A stretch of 64,000 bases of DNA from Alistipes sp. (GCF_020026455.1 NZ_JAHHQJ010000002.1:62001-126000), one strand, 5' to 3'. Positions 8,325 to 17,600 are shown, counted from the first letter of the stretch. The notes: generated by a model from the sequence alone, not told the origin. Numbers and translations: made by a program.

Positions 8325-10268
8325 TTACCGGTCGTTTCCTTCGGTGAGCGCCTTGATGCGGTGGGGGATCTCGGTGTTGCGATAGCACCCCATGAACTCC
8401 CTGGCGCCGGGGCCGTAGGCGAATACGGGAATCAGTGCAGGCGTATGGTCGTCGGTGACATAGACACCCATCACACGCCCCGTCTTCTCGTCGCCGTCGA
8501 GCAGCATCAGACCGCCCGTCTCGTGGTCGGCCGTGACGATGACCAGCGTCTCGCCGTTGCTGTCGGCGAACTTCAGGGCCTCGGCAACGGCCAGGTCGAA
8601 GCTCAGCGTCTCGATGACCGATCCCGGGAGGCAGCGCGCGTGGCCGGCGTAATCGATTTTGGCGCCCTCTACCATCAGGAAGAAGCCGTTGTCGCTGCGC
8701 TCCTGCAACTTTCGGATCGCCTCGCGGGTGGCCTGGGCCAGCAGCGGGAGGTTCTCCTCGCTGGCGGCCTCGCCCATCTGCTCGTCGATGCAGATGACCT
8801 TGCCCTCGCGGGCATTGATGGCGTCAACCGAGCGCACGAAGGAGTACTTCGCCTCGAGCTCCTCGGCCAGGTTGCGGCCATCCTCGCGCTTGGTGAACTT
8901 CGCGATGCCGCTGCCGCACAGCAGATCGATACATCCGTCGGTCAGATAGGCCGTCAGGATGTCGGAATTGTCACGCTCGGTGCTGTGGCCGTAAAAGGCC
9001 GCAGGGGTAGCATCGGAGACATCGCCCAGAGTCACCACACCCACCGGACAGCCATTGGCGACAAAGAAATCGCTCAACGAGGGAACGGGGACATTGTCGC
9101 CCGTGGCCGAGATATGACGGTTGTTGTGGCTCTCGCCGGTGGCCAGAGCACTGCCGGCCGCCGCCGAGTCGGTGGTGAAGGCATTCAGGGCATGGGTCCG
9201 CTGGAATCCGATGTGCTTCAGGGTGGCCAGCGACAGGCCGTGGTTGGCATAGAGGCCCGCCATGATCTGTTCGAGGCCCATTCCGTCGCCGATGAGCAGG
9301 ATCACATTCCTGACTCTGGACAGCGCGCCGTCGTTCAGGAAGGAGGGCTGATAGACCTCGATTCCCTTTGAGAGATGCATCTTCTCGCTCTGGAAGCCGG
9401 AGAAGTTGCGCGTAGCCTTGTCCAGACGCTTCGTGCCGGTCACCCGGCTGCTTTCGGAGGGGTTCTTCGCACCGATCTGAAAGTTCTTGTTGCCGAAATC
9501 GTTGTAGAACTCGGCGCACTGCTCCGGACGATCCGTATTCATGTAGTCGATCCCCATGTTCCAGAACGTGTAGTAGACCGTGATGCCCTCGGGAGCGCCC
9601 CAGAAGCGCACGGGCTTGTTCCATGCATGCACCCGGTCGATAACCTCCTGTAATTTTGCGGCTTCCGACTCGACAATCGACCCCTTGCCTTTCCACTTCG
9701 AGAAGTTGCGGAAATTGGCGCTTACCAGGGCGATGCGCTCAAGCTGTTCGGGGGTGTAGTCCTCGTCCCACTGACCGTCGAAGGCGATCCATTCGGGATA
9801 CTCCGAGAACTCCTCGGGTGAGGGCACGTTGCCCGTGATGGCAATACGCACGGCATGGCGATTGACCGAAGGATCGAATACCGAAGGGTATTTCCGGAGC
9901 ATCTTCACCACGGCCTTCAGTGTGGGCTCCGTTTCCGACTTGAGCTCGACCAACAGCTGGAGGTTCTCGTCGGAATCGGCCCATGCCTTGCCGCCGTTGC
10001 GGCCGAACAGCGTCACCAGCGGACGCACGTACATCTGCTCGAAGGTCATCTCGTCGCGCAGATCCTCGATGTCGTGTCCCACGAGCAGTTTCCCCTTGTG
10101 GAGGAAGACATCGGCCTCGATGGAGTGCACTCCCTGCGCATAGGCCTGATAGAAAGGCATGCGACGGCAATAATCGTTGTGGGAGTGGATCAGCATGGGA
10201 GGCTGTGCCGATGCCCAGACAGACAACATGAGGGCCGACAGCCCCATTGCGATTTTTTTCAGTTTCAT
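8325..10268 (-). CDS. GDPD/PI-PLC-like domain fused to alkaline phosphatase
   Basis: A 647-residue exported two-domain enzyme. A signal peptide ends at about residue 22. Residues about 25-270 look like a glycerophosphodiester phosphodiesterase / PI-PLC-type TIM barrel: HSHNDY near 28, EADVFL near 52, GHDIEDL near 65, ELKSE near 109. Residues about 318-640 are an alkaline phosphatase of the PhoA type: LIGDGMG (about 326), the nucleophile motif TTDSAAAGSALATG (about 366), DATPAAFYGH, EGAKIDYAGHA and TADHETGG (about 580). Together they could cleave a phosphodiester and then remove the exposed phosphate. Spacing to the neighbours is about 10 nt on either side, so it is in the operon. The alkaline phosphatase call is firm; the N-terminal call is good but its activity is inference. 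Confidence 0.88.
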   Translation of the reverse strand: MKLKKIAMGLSALMLSVWASAQPPMLIHSHNDYCRRMPFYQAYAQGVHSIEADVFLHKGKLLVGHDIEDLRDEMTFEQMYVRPLVTLFGRNGGKAWADSDENLQLLVELKSETEPTLKAVVKMLRKYPSVFDPSVNRHAVRIAITGNVPSPEEFSEYPEWIAFDGQWDEDYTPEQLERIALVSANFRNFSKWKGKGSIVESEAAKLQEVIDRVHAWNKPVRFWGAPEGITVYYTFWNMGIDYMNTDRPEQCAEFYNDFGNKNFQIGAKNPSESSRVTGTKRLDKATRNFSGFQSEKMHLSKGIEVYQPSFLNDGALSRVRNVILLIGDGMGLEQIMAGLYANHGLSLATLKHIGFQRTHALNAFTTDSAAAGSALATGESHNNRHISATGDNVPVPSLSDFFVANGCPVGVVTLGDVSDATPAAFYGHSTERDNSDILTAYLTDGCIDLLCGSGIAKFTKREDGRNLAEELEAKYSFVRSVDAINAREGKVICIDEQMGEAASEENLPLLAQATREAIRKLQERSDNGFFLMVEGAKIDYAGHARCLPGSVIETLSFDLAVAEALKFADSNGETLVIVTADHETGGLMLLDGDEKTGRVMGVYVTDDHTPALIPVFAYGPGAREFMGCYRNTEIPHRIKALTEGNDR

Positions 10269-10278
10269 GGTTTTCCTT

Positions 10279-11118
10279 TTATTTTTCGATGTGAATGGCA
10301 GCTTTCAGCGGAGCGTGGTCGGAGACGAACCCCTCCTCGTTGTGGTCGGGCAGGACCTCGTAGTGGCTGACCCCGACCCCCTTCGACACGAAAATGTAGT
10401 CGATCAGCGGACGCTCGGCCTCGGGAATCGAACCGTAGTCGGCGAAACTCCAGTCGGGGCCGGCCTTGGTGGCGGCCACGGCCTTTGAGTCGTTGAAGAT
10501 GCCGCAGGCGAGGACATGTCCGACAACCGAAGACCCGGGCTCGGCGTTGAAATCGCCGGTCAGCACCACGGGACGCCCTGCGGCCAGCTTGCCGATACGC
10601 TCGATGAGCAGCGTCACGCCCTCGCGCCGCGCCACCCGGCCCATGTGGTCGAGGTGGGTATTGATGAAGAGCAGTTCCGTGCCGCCCTTCTCCTTGAGGA
10701 CGGCCCACGTCGCCAGCCGCTCGCAGGCCGCATCCCAGCCCCGCGAACCGGCCACCTCGGGGGTCTCGCTCAACCAGAAGCTGCCCGAGTCGAGCAGGGT
10801 GAAGCGGTCCCGGCGGAAGAAGACGGCGTTGAACTCGCCCTGCTCCTTGCCGTCCTCGCGGCCCACGCCGACCGATGCATACTCCGGGAGCAGGCCTTTC
10901 AAGTCGTTGTACTGGTTGATCAGCACCTCCTGGGTCCCGAATGCGTCGATTCGGTTGTCCCGGATCACCTCGGCCACGCGCTCCTTGCGGAACTTCCAGT
11001 TGTTGCGGCCGTCTTCGGGATTGTCATAGCGGACATTGAAGGTCATGACGTTCAACTCCGTCGTGGAACCGCAGGCGGTCATCAGGGCTGCGGCAAGAAA
11101 TGGAATGAGTTTTTTCAT
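10279..11118 (-). CDS. EEP-family phosphoesterase lipoprotein
   Basis: A 279-residue endonuclease/exonuclease/phosphatase-fold protein with a lipoprotein signal (lipobox near residue 16, LMTACGS). Fold landmarks: LNVMTFNVRYDNP (about 23), metal-binding Glu in GTQEVL (about 60), THLDHMGR (about 150), GDFNAEP (about 182), and SDHAPL near the C-terminus. The family includes sphingomyelinases, inositol-phosphate phosphatases and nucleases; the short RYDNP form is common in Bacteroidetes loci that attack phosphate esters. A second EEP enzyme lies at 22987-23817 behind SusD, so the locus encodes two. Likely surface- or periplasm-anchored. Confidence 0.85.
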   Translation of the reverse strand: MKKLIPFLAAALMTACGSTTELNVMTFNVRYDNPEDGRNNWKFRKERVAEVIRDNRIDAFGTQEVLINQYNDLKGLLPEYASVGVGREDGKEQGEFNAVFFRRDRFTLLDSGSFWLSETPEVAGSRGWDAACERLATWAVLKEKGGTELLFINTHLDHMGRVARREGVTLLIERIGKLAAGRPVVLTGDFNAEPGSSVVGHVLACGIFNDSKAVAATKAGPDWSFADYGSIPEAERPLIDYIFVSKGVGVSHYEVLPDHNEEGFVSDHAPLKAAIHIEK

Positions 11119-11157
11119 GGGTTGTTTGTTTCAGTATAAGTCTGCAAATTTATGATA

Positions 11158-14055
11158 TCACTGCTGAAGATACAAATTTGCGGCGGGAATCGGCCGGTAG
11201 TCGTCCTCCGAGGGGGCTTTCCATCCCCACTCCATTGACTCGTCGCCATAATCCTCGAAGAAGGAGAGCTTGTAGCGATGGTAGCCCTTCTTCAGCGCCA
11301 CGCGGCCGGTAGCCGTCACGGCCGGATGCGAACCGTCGTTGTTGACCACGACCCTGTTGCCGATTTCGAGTATGGTGCCGTTGTCGCTGTTGGTCATGAA
11401 CGACCAGACGCCGGTCTCGGGAACATGGATCAGCCCCTCGAAGATGAAAGCGAAGTGGTCGGACTGACGCGCCCCGGCGATGCCCGGTTCGGGAAGGACC
11501 CCCGACCCGATGTATTCCTGCTCCGTGATCTGCGACACCTGCGAGCAGCTGCCCTCATAATAGTCGTAGTGCACGCCCTTCTCCAGTGCGGAGGGCTGCG
11601 CCTCGGGCTCCAGGAACACGGCCTTCTCGGCATCGATCTTCAGCGTGCGGCTGGGTACAAGGCCCGGCTTGAAGGCGCGGGCCCTGAGGGTGAGCGACCG
11701 GTCGATCCGAATGGGAGCGGTGTAGCGTTCCGAATCTTCATCGGGCTCCGAACCGTCCAGCGTATAGCGGATTTCGGCATGCTCGGTCGTGGTGTTCAAA
11801 TCCACGTCGATGCTTTCGGTGAAGAGGCTGAAGTTCGCGGTGGTATAGGGTATCGACACGACCTCGGTTCCGGTCTGCGAGTAGGGGCAGGCCTCGTCGC
11901 CGGCCGCCCATTCCGCATGGGGTTCCGGTGCGAGGACAAACTCTAACACGCCGCCCTGCATCAGCTGCTCGTAATCGACATAGGTCCGGTCGACGGGGCG
12001 GCCGTTGAAGCTCACCGACTTGATGTAGCGGTTCCGTTTCGAAGCGTTGGACGAGATGACGAGCGTCTTGCCGTTGGCCAGCTTCACGGTGGCCTTCTCG
12101 AAGAGGGGCGAAGTCAGGACGAACTGGTTCGAACCGGGGCAGACCGAATAGAGCCCCAGCGACGAGAGGATGTACCAAGCCGACATCTGCCCGCAATCCT
12201 CGTTGCCGATGACCCCTTCGGGAGTGGGGGCATACATCTCGTCGAGCAGACGGCGGGTCATCTCCTGGGTCTTCCAGGGCTGTCCCACCCAGTTGTAGAG
12301 ATAGGCCATGTGGTGGCTCGGCTCGTTGCCGTGGGCATACTGCCCCAAAATACCCGTAATGTCGACCAGTCCCGGATCCTCCGAAGGGGTCTCCGTGGTA
12401 AAGAGGAGATCCAGAGCTTCGATGAAACTCTCGCGGCAGCCGAAGAGTTGCATCAGGCCGTTGACGTCGTGTGGCACGAAGAAGCGGTACTGCCAGGGCG
12501 AAGCCTCGGTGTAGTCGCGGCCGGCCTTCCAGTCCACAAAGGGGGTGGTCCAACTGCCGTCGAGCTGCCGTCCGCGGAAAAACCGGGTCGATCCGTCGAA
12601 GACGTTCACATAGTTCTGGGCGCGGCGCATGTACTCCCCGGCAATCTCCGAACGGCCCATCGCCTGGGCCATGCGGGCTATCGCCCAGTCGTCGTAGGCA
12701 TACTCCAGAAGACACGACACCGACTCGCGCTTGATGTTGGCTGGGATGAAGCCATACTTCACATAGTAGTCCGACCCCTTCTGGTTGATGTTCGACGAAC
12801 GCACCATGGCCTCCAACGCACGTTCGGCATCGAACCCGCGGATTCCCTTCATGTAGGCGTCGGCAATAACCGAGACCGCATGGTAGCCGATCATGCAGCG
12901 GGTCTCGCCCGACGAGAGCGGCCAGATGGGGAGTTCTCCCGTGGCGTCGTACATGTCGAGCATGTCGCGGATCATATTGTTCACGAGTTCGGCATCGACA
13001 AGCGTCTGGAGCGGATGCCATGCGCGGAACGTGTCCCAGATGGACATGGTCGAATAGTACTTCCCGCCCTCGGGCAGACGAGCCACCGAGCCGTCGTTGC
13101 GCCGGTAGTCGCCGTTGACGTCGTTCATCACGTTGGGCGTGAGCTTGGTGTGATACTGTGCCGTGTAGAAGGTCTTGCGCTGGGCTTCGGTGCCTCCCTC
13201 GACCTCAATGTCTCCCAGCGCCTCGCTCCACATCGCGCGCGCCGCCGAGCGCACGGCCTCGAAATCCAGAACCGGTACCTCGGTGGTGCGGTTCAGACGG
13301 GCGTTCTCCTCGCTGACGGCCGAAAGGCCCACGGCGACGGTCAGCTCCCTGACATCGGGCGCAAAGACGAGCAGCAGTTGCCTGTTGTCGAAGTTGTGTG
13401 ACGCGACGACCGGCTGCGAGAAGGCGGCCGAGAAGAAGGCATATTGGTCCTCGACCCATCCGTCGGTGCAGCGCATGCCTCCGACCTCGGTGGGCGACAC
13501 CACGTGCAGTTCGTGCTGCTTGATGTTCTCATCGGTGAGCAGGTGCATCAGATCGATGACCACCTGACGCGGTCCGCTGCCCTCGAACGTGTAGCGGTGG
13601 ACACCAACACGCGGCGATGCAGTGAGTTCGACACGGATCTTCTCGTCGAGCAGTTTCACGGCGTAGTAGCCGCACGAAGCCTCCTCCTCATCGTGGGAGA
13701 AGGCGGCCGGGGTCATCGTATAGCTGCCGTCGGCGGCCTTGACCTCGCGCGAGGTGGGGCGCATCATCACATCGCCCAGGTCGGCGCATCCCGTACCGCT
13801 GAGGTGGGTGTGCGAGAAGCCGTCGATGTTCGTATCGGCGTAGTAATATCCCGCACAGGCGTCCCAGTCGCCACTGCGCGTGTCGGGGCTGAGCTGCACC
13901 ATGCCGAAAGGCGTGGTGGCTCCCGGGTAGGTGTGTCCGTGGAATCCCGTTCCGACGAAGGGATCGACATAATCGACAGGATGCTGTCGTGCGGAGTTCG
14001 CACATCCGGTTGCAGCCAGAAATACCGCTACCAGACCCAATCTTGCTAAATTCAT
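11158..14055 (-). CDS. GH92 alpha-mannosidase with chitobiase-C-like and PA14-like tail
   Basis: A 965-residue lipoprotein glycosidase (lipobox LAATGC at about 18). The N-terminal GH92 landmark VDYVDPFVGT at about 28, PGATTPFGMVQLSPD, then the (alpha/alpha)6 catalytic domain with HGNEPSHHMAYLYNW (about 575) and GNEDCGQMSAWY (about 617), which carry the calcium- and acid/base-associated residues of this family. GH92 enzymes are calcium-dependent exo-alpha-mannosidases, some specific for mannose-phosphate linkages. The C-terminus is unusual: a chitobiase C-terminal-type beta-sandwich (about 735-800, IRYTLDGSEPDEDS) and a PA14-like module (about 825-962). The same two-module tail ends the next gene upstream. 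Spacing of about 25-40 nt indicates co-transcription. Confidence 0.93.
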   Translation of the reverse strand: MNLARLGLVAVFLAATGCANSARQHPVDYVDPFVGTGFHGHTYPGATTPFGMVQLSPDTRSGDWDACAGYYYADTNIDGFSHTHLSGTGCADLGDVMMRPTSREVKAADGSYTMTPAAFSHDEEEASCGYYAVKLLDEKIRVELTASPRVGVHRYTFEGSGPRQVVIDLMHLLTDENIKQHELHVVSPTEVGGMRCTDGWVEDQYAFFSAAFSQPVVASHNFDNRQLLLVFAPDVRELTVAVGLSAVSEENARLNRTTEVPVLDFEAVRSAARAMWSEALGDIEVEGGTEAQRKTFYTAQYHTKLTPNVMNDVNGDYRRNDGSVARLPEGGKYYSTMSIWDTFRAWHPLQTLVDAELVNNMIRDMLDMYDATGELPIWPLSSGETRCMIGYHAVSVIADAYMKGIRGFDAERALEAMVRSSNINQKGSDYYVKYGFIPANIKRESVSCLLEYAYDDWAIARMAQAMGRSEIAGEYMRRAQNYVNVFDGSTRFFRGRQLDGSWTTPFVDWKAGRDYTEASPWQYRFFVPHDVNGLMQLFGCRESFIEALDLLFTTETPSEDPGLVDITGILGQYAHGNEPSHHMAYLYNWVGQPWKTQEMTRRLLDEMYAPTPEGVIGNEDCGQMSAWYILSSLGLYSVCPGSNQFVLTSPLFEKATVKLANGKTLVISSNASKRNRYIKSVSFNGRPVDRTYVDYEQLMQGGVLEFVLAPEPHAEWAAGDEACPYSQTGTEVVSIPYTTANFSLFTESIDVDLNTTTEHAEIRYTLDGSEPDEDSERYTAPIRIDRSLTLRARAFKPGLVPSRTLKIDAEKAVFLEPEAQPSALEKGVHYDYYEGSCSQVSQITEQEYIGSGVLPEPGIAGARQSDHFAFIFEGLIHVPETGVWSFMTNSDNGTILEIGNRVVVNNDGSHPAVTATGRVALKKGYHRYKLSFFEDYGDESMEWGWKAPSEDDYRPIPAANLYLQQ

Positions 14056-14080
14056 ACAGTGAGTTTGTTCGTATTATTCT

Positions 14081-15673
14081 CTAATTCCGGCACAGACGCG
14101 CGAAAGGCACCACCTGCTCGCCGATATGTCCCGACGAGTAGCGCAGCTCCAGGCGCTGTCCCATGTAGTCGTCGAAATATTCCACCTTGATGTGGTGCAG
14201 ACCTTCCGACAGGTCGATGTTGGCATACTTCATGTCCGAGGAGTGCGACCCGTCGTTGTCGATGAGCAGCCGGCCATCGATGTAGACCCTGCTCCCGTCA
14301 TCAGAAAGCACGCCGAAACGGTAGTTTTCGGCCTTGTCGACATGCAGGTCGGCAGTGAATTCCACGGCGAAATGGTCCTTCTCCTCGACATCGAGCTGGT
14401 CGAGCGAGAATTCATAGACCTTGCCCGACGCCTTGGGGCGCCCCAGGGTGGAGAACACCGGCAGCGTCTTGGTCCGAATGCCCTCCCACATGCGATAGGA
14501 GACATTGGGGCTTTCGTTTTCGCCCACCACGCGCAGCGACCCCGCCGCCGTGAGACTGCGCTGTCCCTTCCGATAGGTCACGGCACGCAGCTGTGCCGGG
14601 CCGGAGATCTGCACGGGGCCCTCGTAGCGCAACGAGAGAGTGTCGGGTTCAAGACCGTCGAGCGTGTAGTAGATTTCGCAATCGGGGGCGTCGGCCGTCA
14701 TGGTGACCGTCACCGGTTCGGTAAAGAACCCTTCCGAGGGGCTCACGAACGGCACGGGAACATAGATCCGATCGTTGACGCGCGGGGTGAAGGCCTCGTG
14801 GACGAAGCGTCCCACACACTCGCGCGGCAACGCGACGTCGAGCAAGCCGCATACCGTGGCAGCCACATCGCAGATCAGCAACGCCGGCTCGATCACCTTG
14901 CCCCGTGTGACCCCCTTGCCGTAGAAGACAATGGGCACAAGCCGTTCGAAAAGCGAATCGCCGCCGTGCGACTTGCCCAAACCGCCGTGGTCGGCCGTGA
15001 CGATCACCACGGTATTCTCCGACATTCCCGACTCGTCGAGCCGACGTACCAGCTCGCCGATCATGGCATCGAGCTGCGAAACCTGCGCCATATACTCGGC
15101 GGACTCGTGTCCGAAGACGTGTCCCACATGATCGGGTTCGTTGAGCGATATGAACGACAGCGCGGGTTTGTTCTCGAAGAAATCTTCCATCGCCGCGTTG
15201 AAGGTACATTCGGTGTCAAGCCCCGTGACGGCCTTGTCGACCACCGAGACATCGAACATGCGCGCCAGCTCCTCCCACTCGTAGAACATGTGGACTGTAG
15301 CCTCGGGACGTTGCGCCTTGATGTCGTCGAACAGGGTGGGGAAAAATCCCCTGGCATTTTTCAAACAGGGTTCGATGACGATGTTGTCGGGTTCCCAGTC
15401 GTTGTCGAGAACCCCGTGCTGGAGGGGAAGGGCTCCGCTGACCATCGACATCCAATTCTGGCTGCTCGACGTGGGGCGGACGCTATGCGTATTGATCGAG
15501 ACGGCTCCGTTCTCAATCATATGGTTCAAGTTGGGGGTTTCGGCGCGCTGCAGAGCGAAAGCTCCCATGGCGTCGCACCCGATCATAATCACGTGCCTGG
15601 CATGCGGCATATCGTCTGGCGTACACGAAGCCGCCAACACGATGCAACCTATAAAAGCGAGATACTTTTTCAT
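14081..15673 (-). CDS. Alkaline-phosphatase-superfamily phosphodiesterase with chitobiase-C-like and PA14-like tail
   Basis: A 530-residue lipoprotein (lipobox near 17, LAASC). The catalytic part (about 25-300) has the nucleotide-pyrophosphatase/phosphonoacetate-hydrolase order: metal Asp in MIGCDAMG, a nucleophile Thr/Ser in RPTSSSQNW, EPDHVGHVFGH, VTADHGGLGKSHGG. The second half has a chitobiase-C-like sandwich (YYTLDGLEPDTLS, about 340) and a PA14-like module (about 400-528), both like those of the adjacent GH92. ATG at 15673 is preferred over a TTG two codons earlier. First complete gene of the minus-strand run. Function as a diesterase on a sugar phosphate is inference; sulfatase is unlikely because no C/S-x-P-x-R motif is seen. 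Confidence 0.85.
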   Translation of the reverse strand: MKKYLAFIGCIVLAASCTPDDMPHARHVIMIGCDAMGAFALQRAETPNLNHMIENGAVSINTHSVRPTSSSQNWMSMVSGALPLQHGVLDNDWEPDNIVIEPCLKNARGFFPTLFDDIKAQRPEATVHMFYEWEELARMFDVSVVDKAVTGLDTECTFNAAMEDFFENKPALSFISLNEPDHVGHVFGHESAEYMAQVSQLDAMIGELVRRLDESGMSENTVVIVTADHGGLGKSHGGDSLFERLVPIVFYGKGVTRGKVIEPALLICDVAATVCGLLDVALPRECVGRFVHEAFTPRVNDRIYVPVPFVSPSEGFFTEPVTVTMTADAPDCEIYYTLDGLEPDTLSLRYEGPVQISGPAQLRAVTYRKGQRSLTAAGSLRVVGENESPNVSYRMWEGIRTKTLPVFSTLGRPKASGKVYEFSLDQLDVEEKDHFAVEFTADLHVDKAENYRFGVLSDDGSRVYIDGRLLIDNDGSHSSDMKYANIDLSEGLHHIKVEYFDDYMGQRLELRYSSGHIGEQVVPFARLCRN

Positions 15674-15675
15674 CT

Positions 15676-15880
15676 TCAAAATTCAATATTAAATTTCCAA
15701 CCGACCGAAGAAAGAACGCCGCGAATATCCACCGTTATCGTAGAATGCGCGAGCACTGCAGGGCATTGAAATCCAGAACCAAGACGGCCCCACAACCTAC
15801 GTCCCTTGCGCAAACACGCTTGCTGGCATCGTCAGCAACAATGCACCAAGCATGGTAAGACATAGTTTAATTTTTTTCAT
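15676..15880 (-). pseudogene. Remnant of an exported protein (signal peptide then stop)
   Basis: An ATG at 15880 starts a 27-codon frame with a textbook signal peptide (MKKIKLCLTMLGALLLTMPA, then SVFAQ) and a TAG shortly after the cleavage site. A different frame further on ends in an aromatic-rich GWKFNIEF then TGA, as in outer-membrane barrels, just before the next gene. I read it as a surface-protein gene with an internal deletion; an intact leader peptide is the alternative. Confidence 0.4.
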
Positions 15881-16001
15881 GTTTTTATGGTTAATAGTGA
15901 ATAAATGGTGTTCCGGCAGTTTTAACTACTTCATGCTATTGTCAAGCTCTTTAAATTTTTAAAATATTTTAAATATAAAATCATACTTTTTATTTTCTTT
16001 A

Positions 16002-16030
16002 CAAATATACGGCAGTTATTCGATCCGCAA
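16002..16030 (-). promoter_or_regulatory. Candidate promoter of the minus-strand enzyme operon
   Basis: Minus-strand -7 box TATATTTG (16002-16009) with TTG at 16028-16030, 18 nt apart. The predicted transcript has a long leader that includes the signal-peptide remnant before reaching the ATG at 15673. Confidence 0.5.
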
Positions 16031-16037
16031 TCCTCAA

Positions 16038-16064
16038 TTTGCGACCTTATATCCTTATTTTGCG
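16038..16064. promoter_or_regulatory. Direct repeat, candidate operator of the XylR-like regulator
   Basis: TTTGCG occurs at 16038-16043 and 16059-16064, 21 bp apart (about two helical turns, same face), immediately upstream of the -33 element of the minus operon. AraC-type DNA-binding domains commonly bind direct repeats of this spacing. A similar TTTTTTTGCGG occurs in the susC upstream region near 17815. Confidence 0.35.
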
Positions 16065-16204
16065 CAAAAGAGCGAAGACTTAGCCTCCAACCCGTCCGAA
16101 ATTCGGGGTAGGGGAGTGTAACTAAATAATTTTAAGAATGATTCCGCGACAAACCCCGCTCTTCTGCACCGGCCAATCGAACCTGCGCCCGTCGCGGAGA
16201 AGAT

Positions 16205-16234
16205 TTGCCGTATTGCCGAAAATCACTATCTTTA
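16205..16234 (+). promoter_or_regulatory. Promoter of the XylR-like regulator
   Basis: TTG at 16205-16207, 19 nt, TATCTTTA at 16227-16234. It lies 23 nt before the ATG at 16258 and supports that start over the ATG at 16138. Confidence 0.6.
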
Positions 16235-16257
16235 CCCGGCAACAAAACAAATACGCT

Positions 16258-17439
16258 ATGGCCTGTATCATTTTCCTCATGGATTTCTCCGAAGGATACT
16301 CGCGCGGGATCCTTCAGGGGGTATTCCGCTACACGGTAGCCACCCGCCAGGCATGGAACCTGTGCCGGCTGCCGCTCTCGGTCCGCGATGTATCCGGCAT
16401 CGAAGGAGTCGTGGAGTGGGCCAAGAAAATCAAGGCCGACGCCGTCGTGGGACAATTCTACAACGACGACCCCGTAGAGCTCTTTGCGCAAAACGGCATC
16501 ATCGCCATAGCCGAAGACTTCAAAAACCGCTTCAGCACCATCCCCAATATCACGGGCAACCACCGCCTGGCCGGACAGATGGGAGCCGAATACTTCATAA
16601 AGCGCGGTTTTTCCAACTTTGCCTTCTACGGCATCCGGGACATCGTCTGGTCGGACGAGCGCAAGGAGGGATTCCAGCAGACCGTCGAGTCCGCCAATCC
16701 CAACTTCACCTTTTCGTCGCTGACGAGCGATACGCAGAATATCCTGTGGTACTACAACACCGAATACCTGACCGAGTGGCTCAAGTCGCTTCCCAAACCG
16801 GTTGCCATCATGGCCGCCGACGACAACCAGGCCAACCACATCGTCGAAGCCTGCCACCAGATCGGCGACCGGTGCCGCATTCCTTACGACATCGCCATTC
16901 TGGGCGTCGACAACGACGAGACGCTGTGCAAACTCAGCGTGCCGAACCTCTCGTCGCTCAATCAGGCCGTCGAGCAGGCGGGATACGACACGGCACAGCT
17001 CATCGACAGACTGCTCAACGACCCTTCGGCGGATCCGGAGGATGTCATGGTCATCCCCACCCACATCGTCACCCGCCAGTCCACCGACATCTATGCCACC
17101 ACCGATCCCCACATCACCCTTGTTCTGCGCTACATCCACGACAACATCACCAAAAAGATCTCCGTAGCGGAGATTACCCGTCTGGTTCCGTTGTCCCGCC
17201 GTCTGCTCGAGGTTAAATTCCGCAAGGAAATCGGCACCTCGATCTATCATTACATCACGCAGACCCGCATCGAGCAAGTGGTACAGCATCTTAACGATGG
17301 CAAGAGCATCTCCGAAGCAGCGGCCGAACTGGGATTGTTCGACATCAAGAATCTGTCGCGCACCTTCAAGCAAATCAAGGGCATAACGCCGTCGGAGTAT
17401 ATGGAGAAAATCAGACATAACGTACTGAAAATCCAATAA
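16258..17439 (+). CDS. XylR-like transcriptional regulator (LacI-type sensor plus AraC DNA-binding domain)
   Basis: A 393-residue regulator. Residues about 1-275 form a periplasmic-binding-protein-like sensor of the LacI/XylR type (MDFSEGYSRGILQGV start, GADDN-like MAADDNQANHIVEACH near 180, AILGVDNDE near 215). Residues about 285-390 are an AraC-type DNA-binding domain (VAEITRLVPLSRRLLEVKFRK and SISEAAAELGLFDIKNLSRT, two helix-turn-helices). Architecture and length match E. coli XylR. The sensor has no signal peptide or membrane segment, so it reads a cytoplasmic sugar. It lies between the divergent enzyme operon and the susCD operon and is the obvious local regulator. The open frame extends 40 codons upstream to 16138, but the promoter lies within that extension. 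Confidence 0.88.
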   Translation: MACIIFLMDFSEGYSRGILQGVFRYTVATRQAWNLCRLPLSVRDVSGIEGVVEWAKKIKADAVVGQFYNDDPVELFAQNGIIAIAEDFKNRFSTIPNITGNHRLAGQMGAEYFIKRGFSNFAFYGIRDIVWSDERKEGFQQTVESANPNFTFSSLTSDTQNILWYYNTEYLTEWLKSLPKPVAIMAADDNQANHIVEACHQIGDRCRIPYDIAILGVDNDETLCKLSVPNLSSLNQAVEQAGYDTAQLIDRLLNDPSADPEDVMVIPTHIVTRQSTDIYATTDPHITLVLRYIHDNITKKISVAEITRLVPLSRRLLEVKFRKEIGTSIYHYITQTRIEQVVQHLNDGKSISEAAAELGLFDIKNLSRTFKQIKGITPSEYMEKIRHNVLKIQ

Positions 17440-17600
17440 TTTCCCTCCTCCGCAAACAGCAGATTCGCTCATGCAGAAGTCGATATGCTGCAGCAAAATA
17501 GGAGGGCCCGATTTTGCCGATAGGACGAAAAGAGAGAATGACGCTAAATCAGCCTATGGGTGATGTTGTGACGGTCTAATTTATTTACAGATGCAGCGAA

